NCBI GenBank assembly: GCA_021153265.1
Contig: JAGKTU010000085.1
Span: forward strand, 1 to 8,759
Direction of reading: 5' to 3'
From: Clostridia bacterium
Lineage (GTDB): Bacteria; Bacillota; Clostridia; Oscillospirales; Oscillospiraceae
DNA: 8,759 nucleotides
Part shown: positions 5,297 to 8,759 of the stretch, piece by piece
Layout of the letters: every line of letters starts with the position of its first letter
Numbering within the stretch: position 1 is the stretch's first letter
The notes under the pieces: model-generated
What the model was told of the DNA's origin: nothing
What the model saw: only the letters and a program-made list of their open reading frames with translations
Database searches by the model: none
Position numbers and translations under genes: made by a program

Positions 5297-5850
5297 AGTT
5301 GTTCCTCCGTAGGAGCATGGTAGGGGGCGGCGCCTTCGACGCCCTGTGATGACGCTCCAATATAGAAGCAATCCTCCTGCCATCGGACAGGATTATTGTC
5401 AATGTATTGCCAGATTTTTAGATAATCTTTTTCATCTCGGATCACATGGTCGTGGTATGACCGCTGGAAGATTTTTCTGCCAATATCACGATGGCAAAAG
5501 CGTTTCAGTGTGGATACAAAATGTGGGATTACCGCATTTGTAGGGGACGGCGTCTTCGACGTCCCGTTTGCGGCAGTATCGTTGAGCAGTAATATCATAT
5601 GGATGTGGTTTGGCATGACCACATACTTATCAACTGTGATGCCTTGTATGTGATTCCCGGATACAATGTGCCGCTGTACGACCTGCCCAATATTTGTAAG
5701 CTGGGTATACGGGGCGTCGAAGGCGCCGCCCCCTACGATGTCGCCTAGAATTGGACGTCGGTTTTCTGTACAAATCGTGATAAAATACGCACCCGGTGTA
5801 CTATAGTCGAAAAAAGGCAGGCGGTTGGGCTTCCTGCTGGGATACTCCAT
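5293..5850 (-). CDS. REP-associated tyrosine transposase (RAYT, IS200-like Y1 family)
   Basis: This 185-residue HUH single-strand nuclease belongs to the family that handles REP palindromes and is usually immobile itself. Seen: a typical opening RKPNRLPFFDYSTPGAYFIT at 6-25, the metal-binding HIH at 82-84 in VVMPNHIHMILLL, and the catalytic tyrosine Tyr132 in FQRSYHDHVIRDEKDY. The C-terminal core IWQYIDNNPVRW-QEDCFY ends at 163. All catalytic residues are intact. The coding sequence contains three REP-like 27-mers that encode residues 39-47, about 95-104 and 169-177, all in loops between conserved blocks or in the tail. The gene sits between ruvA (6 nt gap) and ruvB (ATGA overlap), with only a weak ribosome site (AAAGG, 10 nt away). 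Its last 22 or so residues read through a REP and ruvB's ribosome site. It is visibly AT-richer than ruvA or ruvB in parts, fitting insertion. Confidence 0.92.
   Translation of the reverse strand: MEYPSRKPNRLPFFDYSTPGAYFITICTENRRPILGDIVGGGAFDAPYTQLTNIGQVVQRHIVSGNHIQGITVDKYVVMPNHIHMILLLNDTAANGTSKTPSPTNAVIPHFVSTLKRFCHRDIGRKIFQRSYHDHVIRDEKDYLKIWQYIDNNPVRWQEDCFYIGASSQGVEGAAPYHAPTEEQL
5320..5346 (+). repeat. REP-like palindrome, copy A
   Basis: This 27-mer starts GTAGGGGGCGG and closes CGACGCCCTG. Outer arms GGGGC/GCCCT pair (one G-T wobble) with a 5'-side GGC bulge and an inner stem broken by one C-A mismatch. The GTAG head is the tetranucleotide known from RAYT-associated REPs. It lies near the 3' end of the RAYT gene, antisense to it, and encodes QGVEGAAPY. 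Confidence 0.75.
5540..5566 (+). repeat. REP-like palindrome, copy B
   Basis: Same orientation as copy A and differing at 4 of 27 positions. Positions 8 and 23 change together (G-C in A and C, A-T here), preserving the stem. The inner stem GTC-TTC-GAC is perfect here. It lies mid-gene, antisense to RAYT, and encodes part of GTSKTPSPT in a different register from copy A. Confidence 0.75.
5710..5736 (-). repeat. REP-like palindrome, copy C (inverted)
   Basis: Differs from copy A at one of 27 positions but lies on the opposite strand, so A and C are an inverted pair about 360 nt apart flanking most of the RAYT gene. It is read in the sense direction of RAYT as VGGGAFDAP (residues 39-47), following the conserved RRPILGDI. 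Confidence 0.75.
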
Positions 5851-5856
5851 GCCCGA

Positions 5857-6459
5857 TTAACCTTTCATAACCATGGCCCGCAGGGCGTAGCGGACCATTT
5901 CCTCAGTGGATAGACTACTGTCTACACCCTTCAAGGCGGCGTGGATTTCGGTTGCACTGTAGCCTAGTTCCTGAAGCGCTGCATGGGCCATGAATTTGTT
6001 GCCACTGGGCTGGACGGGAGCAGAAACAGGGCCGGTGGAGAAGTCCAGCTCCATGGAACTGCCGCCCAGCTTGTCCTTCAGTTCCAGAATGATGCGCTGA
6101 GCGATCTTCTTGCCCACGCCCTGAGCGGCGGTGAGCATTTTTTCGTCCCCGGTCATGACGGCAAGGGTGAAATTCTGAGGGCCGCCGGCGGACAGAATGG
6201 CCATGGCCGCTTTGGGGCCGACACCGTTGACGGAGGTCAGCAGTTCGTAGCACCGCTGCTCATCCTTGGAAATAAAACCGTAGAGGTCGAAGGCGTCCTC
6301 CCGGATGGATTCGGTAACATACAGCCGGGCATTCTGATTCAGCTTCAGCTGTCCGGCGGTATAAGCGGTGATCCGGCAGCCGTAGCCCACGCCGCCGCAG
6401 TCGATGACCGCAAGGCCGGGTTCTAAGACCGTCACCGGCCCGGAAACGTAATAGATCAT
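5857..6459 (-). CDS. ruvA: Holliday junction DNA-binding protein RuvA
   Basis: RuvA tetramers bind the four-way junction and recruit RuvB. The 200-residue length is standard. Domain I (about 1-63) is the OB fold, beginning MIYYVSGPV, with the acidic-pin segment REDAFDLYGF at 53-62. Domain II (about 68-140) has two helix-hairpin-helix motifs, NGVGPKAAMAIL at 78-89 and GVGKKIAQRIILELKDK at 114-130. After a Pro/Ser-rich linker (141-154), domain III (about 155-200, ALQELGYSATEIHAAL) is the RuvB-contacting part. ATG 6459 has GGGAGG 6 nt upstream and overlaps the ruvC stop as ATGA, implying translational coupling. Normally ruvB follows directly; here the RAYT gene intervenes. Confidence 0.97.
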   Translation of the reverse strand: MIYYVSGPVTVLEPGLAVIDCGGVGYGCRITAYTAGQLKLNQNARLYVTESIREDAFDLYGFISKDEQRCYELLTSVNGVGPKAAMAILSAGGPQNFTLAVMTGDEKMLTAAQGVGKKIAQRIILELKDKLGGSSMELDFSTGPVSAPVQPSGNKFMAHAALQELGYSATEIHAALKGVDSSLSTEEMVRYALRAMVMKG

Positions 6460-6968
6460 ACAAAGCCTCCCTGTTTTTTCTGTGCCTGAGCCAGCATAGA
6501 GGTGGCGGAGCGGCCGTGGCACAGGGCGATGGCGATGGCGTCGGCGGCGTCATCGGGCTTGGGCATGGCGTCCAGACGGAGCAGCCGCCGGGTCATGTCC
6601 TGCACCTGATGCTTGGTGGCGTTGCCGTAGCCCACCACGGACTGCTTGACCTGCATGGGCTTGTAGGAATACACTTCCAGCCCTGCCTGCCGGATGGCGA
6701 GCAAAATTACGCCGCGGCTCTGGGCCACGCCGATGCCGGTGGTGACGTTCTGGCCGAAGAACAGCTCTTCGATGGCCACCACATCGGGCTTGGTCACCCG
6801 AAGCAACTCCACCATATCGTTATAAATGACCTCCAGCCGCCAGGAAAAGTCGGTATTGGGGGGCGTGGTGATGGCGCCGCAGCGCAGCAGCCGGAATTGC
6901 CCTCTCTGGGCATCCACCAAGCCGAAACCGGTGATGCCGTAGCCGGGGTCTATGCCTAAGATCCGCAT
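6456..6968 (-). CDS. ruvC: Crossover junction endodeoxyribonuclease RuvC
   Basis: RuvC is the Mg-dependent resolvase that cuts Holliday junctions symmetrically after RuvAB migration. It has 170 residues with an RNase H-like fold. The acidic catalytic residues are Asp7 (GIDPG), Glu67 (AIEELFFG), Asp140 and Asp143 (PDDAADAIAIA). The junction-contacting loop FFGQN (70-74) and the conserved QVKQSVVGYGNATKHQVQ (106-123) are intact. ATG 6968 follows AGGAGG by 6 nt and shares one base with the stop of the upstream small membrane gene (TAATG). Its stop overlaps ruvA's start (ATGA). Confidence 0.97.
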   Translation of the reverse strand: MRILGIDPGYGITGFGLVDAQRGQFRLLRCGAITTPPNTDFSWRLEVIYNDMVELLRVTKPDVVAIEELFFGQNVTTGIGVAQSRGVILLAIRQAGLEVYSYKPMQVKQSVVGYGNATKHQVQDMTRRLLRLDAMPKPDDAADAIAIALCHGRSATSMLAQAQKKQGGFV

Positions 6969-7126
6969 TATTTGCCTCCTGTGGCGATGGAAAGGATCTG
7001 ATATGCCACAAACAGGATCACCAACACCAGTGCGACCCTTGCAGCCCAGAGCTGCCAAGTCGGACGGGGGACATAGCTTTCCTTGGGGCCTTCTGTGAGA
7101 TTCTCGTTTTCGCGATTTTCTTCCAT
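6968..7126 (-). CDS. Small single-span membrane protein of unknown function, first gene of the ruv operon
   Basis: The gene encodes 52 residues: an acidic polar head (MEENRENENLTEGPKESYV), a PRPTWQLW segment at 21-28, one hydrophobic span at about 29-48 (AARVALVLVILFVAYQILSI), and a short ATGGK tail. The likely topology is one helix near the C-terminus, like a tail anchor, with the acidic head in the cytoplasm (inference). No functional motif is recognised. The start at 7126 is chosen because GAGGTGA lies just upstream; an ATG at 7150 would sit within the promoter -10. It is coupled to ruvC by a TAATG overlap, so it is co-expressed with junction-resolution genes, though any functional link is unproven. 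Confidence 0.75.
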   Translation of the reverse strand: MEENRENENLTEGPKESYVPRPTWQLWAARVALVLVILFVAYQILSIATGGK

Positions 7127-7145
7127 GACAGTCACCTCACCTGAT

Positions 7146-7174
7146 ATCATAGCACATTTGTTTTGATTTGCCTA
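7146..7174 (-). promoter_or_regulatory. Promoter of the small membrane protein-ruv operon
   Basis: The minus-strand -10 TATGAT (7151-7146) is preceded by TGC (extended -10); -35 TAGGCA (7174-7169) matches 4 of 6, with a 17-nt spacer. The start falls near 7139, a leader of about 13 nt. No LexA-type box (GAAC-N4-GTTC) was noticed around it. Confidence 0.6.
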
Positions 7175-7203
7175 TCTATTTTTTTGGTTTTCGGGAAAAA
7201 GAT

Positions 7204-7241
7204 TAGAAAAAACACCGCTGCGGACAGCCACAGCGGTGTTT
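7204..7241 (-). terminator. Intrinsic terminator after the P-loop gene
   Basis: Perfect 11-bp arms AAACACCGCTG and CAGCGGTGTTT (7241-7231 and 7220-7210) surround a 10-nt loop and are followed by a T-run (TTTTTTCTAAT on minus). It lies 16 nt past the gene's stop codon and insulates the ruv operon from it. Confidence 0.9.
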
Positions 7242-7256
7242 ATGTAGCGCAGAAGA

Positions 7257-7664
7257 TTACAGATACTGCTTCATGCCCTCAGAAACCTCGGAAGGATCCT
7301 GAGAAATGGTGATGGTGATCTCCATGTTGTTGTCAGCAGCGAACTTAGCGCACCATGCGACAAACTCCTCACCGGCAGCGGTGTCGTCGCCGATGGTCTT
7401 GTACAGGTTGTCGATAAAGACGTTGGTAATATCAAAGTTACCGGCATGCAGGCCGCTCAGGAAGCCCTTCAGCATGGCGGGAGAGTTGATGCCGTACTCT
7501 TTGGAGTCGACCAGACGAACCTTGTAGGAAAGGTCGTAGGTCAGCTTTCTGCCGTACTCGATGCAGACGACGTCGCCGTTTGCGTTGGCAACAGCAGTGT
7601 TGATGGCTTCGATCAGCTTCTTGGTCTTGCCGGAGCCCTTCAGGCCCATAATAACATGAATCAT
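7257..7664 (-). CDS. Small P-loop NTPase-like protein of unknown function
   Basis: A 135-residue soluble protein. Walker A GLKGSGKT is at 7-14 right after the first strand (MIHVIM), and a Walker B-like strand NVFIDN is at 81-86. A late strand ending TITIS at 118-122 could serve as a sensor strand before the end. It is too short for a helicase, kinase or secretion ATPase, and I recognise no lid or substrate motif, so no function is assigned; similar small proteins occur as hypotheticals in Clostridia. The ATG at 7664 is fixed by AAAGGAGG 8 nt upstream. It has its own promoter and terminator, hence a single-gene unit, and its codon bias resembles that of the highly expressed pgi. Confidence 0.82.
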   Translation of the reverse strand: MIHVIMGLKGSGKTKKLIEAINTAVANANGDVVCIEYGRKLTYDLSYKVRLVDSKEYGINSPAMLKGFLSGLHAGNFDITNVFIDNLYKTIGDDTAAGEEFVAWCAKFAADNNMEITITISQDPSEVSEGMKQYL

Positions 7665-7707
7665 CGGAATGTCCTCCTTTGCTTGCAGCGATTTTTGCTG
7701 TATGGTA

Positions 7708-7736
7708 ATTCTACCAGTTATTGCGGAAATTTGCAA
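7708..7736 (-). promoter_or_regulatory. Promoter of the P-loop gene with overlapping palindromes
   Basis: -35 TTGCAA (7736-7731) and -10 TAGAAT (7713-7708) have a 17-nt spacer ending in TGG, an extended -10. The -10 lies inside the palindrome GGTA-N4-TACC (7704-7715). A longer inverted repeat, GTTGTTGC/GCAATAAC (7740-7717 on minus, one G-T pair), spans the -35 and spacer. Confidence 0.55.
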
Positions 7737-7752
7737 CAACTATTTTGGCAAA

Positions 7753-8759
7753 TTACTTATTTTCGTAGCCGGGCTTGCCCAGCAGCTTGAACATATTCTT
7801 CTTATACAGCTCAACACCGGGCTGGTTGAAGGGATTGACACCCAGCATATAGGCGGAAATGCCGCAGCTCAGCTCGAAGAAGTAGAACATTTCGCCCAGC
7901 TTCTTCTCGTCCAGCTCGCCGCAGTCGATGCTGATGACGGGAACACCGCCGTCCACGTGGGCAGCCATGGTGCCGAGGTAAGCCTTCTCGTCCACGAAGT
8001 CGAGGGTCTTGCCGGCGATGTAGTTCAGGCCGTCCAGATTCTTCACGTCCTCGCCGATGACCATCTTCTGCTCGGGGGCGTCGAAGCGGACCATGGTCTC
8101 GAACAGGTTGCGCTCGCCCTCCTGGATCATCTGGCCCAGGGAGTGCAGGTCAGCGGTCAGCTCAGCGGTGGCGGGGAAGATACCCTTGCCGTCCTTGCCC
8201 TCGGACTCGCCGAAGAGCTGCTGCCACCAGCCGCCCATCATCTTGAAGCCGGGCTCGAAGGACTCGAACAGCTCGATCTTCTTGCCCTGACGGTACAGCA
8301 TGTTACGCACAGCGGCGTACAGCCACACGGGGTTCTCGAAGGAGCGCAGGTTGTAAGCTTCCTTGGCTTCATAAGCGCCGCGGAGCATAGCCATGATGTC
8401 GATACCGGCAGCGGCGATGGGCAGCAGACCGACAGGAGTCAGCACGGAGAAACGGCCGCCAACATCATCGGGGATGATGAAGGTCTCCCAGCCCTCTTCG
8501 TCAGCCATCTGGCGCAGAGCGCCGCGGGCGGCGTCGGTGACGGCGTAGACACGCTTGCGGGCCTCATCGGTGCCGTACTTGCGCTCCAGCAGCCACTTCA
8601 GGCCACGGAAGGCGATGGCGGGCTCGGTGGTGGTGCCAGACTTGGAGATGACGCACAGGGAGAAGTCCTTGCCCTCCAGCAGCCGCAGCAGCTCGTTGTA
8701 GTGACGGGTGCTCAGACCGTTGCCGGCGAAGAAGATCTGGGGATTGCCCTTGCCCTTGC
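7753..8759 (-). CDS. pgi: Glucose-6-phosphate isomerase, 5' end outside the window
   Basis: PGI interconverts glucose-6-phosphate and fructose-6-phosphate in glycolysis and gluconeogenesis. The frame stays open to the window edge, showing 334 residues of the roughly 450 usual for the bacterial short form; the first hundred or so are missing. Fragment positions: sugar-phosphate loop ISKSGTTTEPAIAFR at 37-51, signature VGGRFSVLTPVGLLP at 99-113, catalytic Glu region QLFGESEGK at 180-188, DLHSLGQ with the catalytic His at 205, and the C-terminal signature NPFNQPGVELYKK with the catalytic Lys near 319-320. All expected residues are present. An ATG at 8508 is internal and is not the start. No strong terminator follows; the next gene's promoter begins within 20 nt of the stop codon, so read-through is possible. 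Confidence 0.97.
   Translation of the reverse strand, partial: KGKGNPQIFFAGNGLSTRHYNELLRLLEGKDFSLCVISKSGTTTEPAIAFRGLKWLLERKYGTDEARKRVYAVTDAARGALRQMADEEGWETFIIPDDVGGRFSVLTPVGLLPIAAAGIDIMAMLRGAYEAKEAYNLRSFENPVWLYAAVRNMLYRQGKKIELFESFEPGFKMMGGWWQQLFGESEGKDGKGIFPATAELTADLHSLGQMIQEGERNLFETMVRFDAPEQKMVIGEDVKNLDGLNYIAGKTLDFVDEKAYLGTMAAHVDGGVPVISIDCGELDEKKLGEMFYFFELSCGISAYMLGVNPFNQPGVELYKKNMFKLLGKPGYENK

Noticed and set aside
7127..7150. Earlier ATG start for the small membrane protein
   Set aside because: This ATG overlaps the predicted -10 element and has no ribosome site, while ATG 7126 has GAGGTGA at the right distance.

Overview
The window reads as chromosomal DNA of a low-to-mid-GC anaerobic Bacillota, most likely class Clostridia near Oscillospirales/Ruminococcaceae. 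This rests on strong AGGAGG-type ribosome sites, SigA-like promoters, a YtvI-type sporulation membrane protein, a Noc/Spo0J-like ParB protein, an UPF0735 ACT protein beside aspartate kinase, and a ruvC-ruvA-ruvB cluster. The lineage is inferred from protein style, not from a marker gene. Nearly all genes lie on the minus strand; only the AI-2E/YtvI-type gene is on plus. No tRNA, rRNA or CRISPR array was seen, and no gene-free stretch exceeds 300 bases.

Right to left, in the direction of transcription: the 3' three-quarters of pgi (glucose-6-phosphate isomerase, cut by the window edge); a small P-loop protein of unknown function with its own promoter and a strong terminator; then a tightly packed unit made of a 52-residue single-span membrane protein, ruvC, ruvA, a REP-associated tyrosine transposase (RAYT) and ruvB. 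Next come a four-CxxC zinc-ribbon protein with a consensus promoter and its own terminator, a parB/noc-like gene with an rluA-type pseudouridine synthase behind it, and the convergent ytvI-like gene. Last, divergently transcribed from ytvI, are an ACT-domain protein and the start of aspartate kinase.

The most unusual part is the ruv operon. A RAYT gene sits between ruvA and ruvB, with 6 nt after ruvA and a 4-nt ATGA overlap with ruvB. Its own coding sequence contains three copies of a 27-nt REP-like imperfect palindrome beginning GTAG, one inverted relative to the other two, all kept in frame. The DNA-repair operon thus appears to have been invaded by a domesticated transposase carrying its own target repeats, and now reads through it into ruvB. 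A second oddity is that the terminator between ytvI and rluA supplies the last three codons and stop codon of both convergent genes, so both proteins end in Asp-Ser-Leu.
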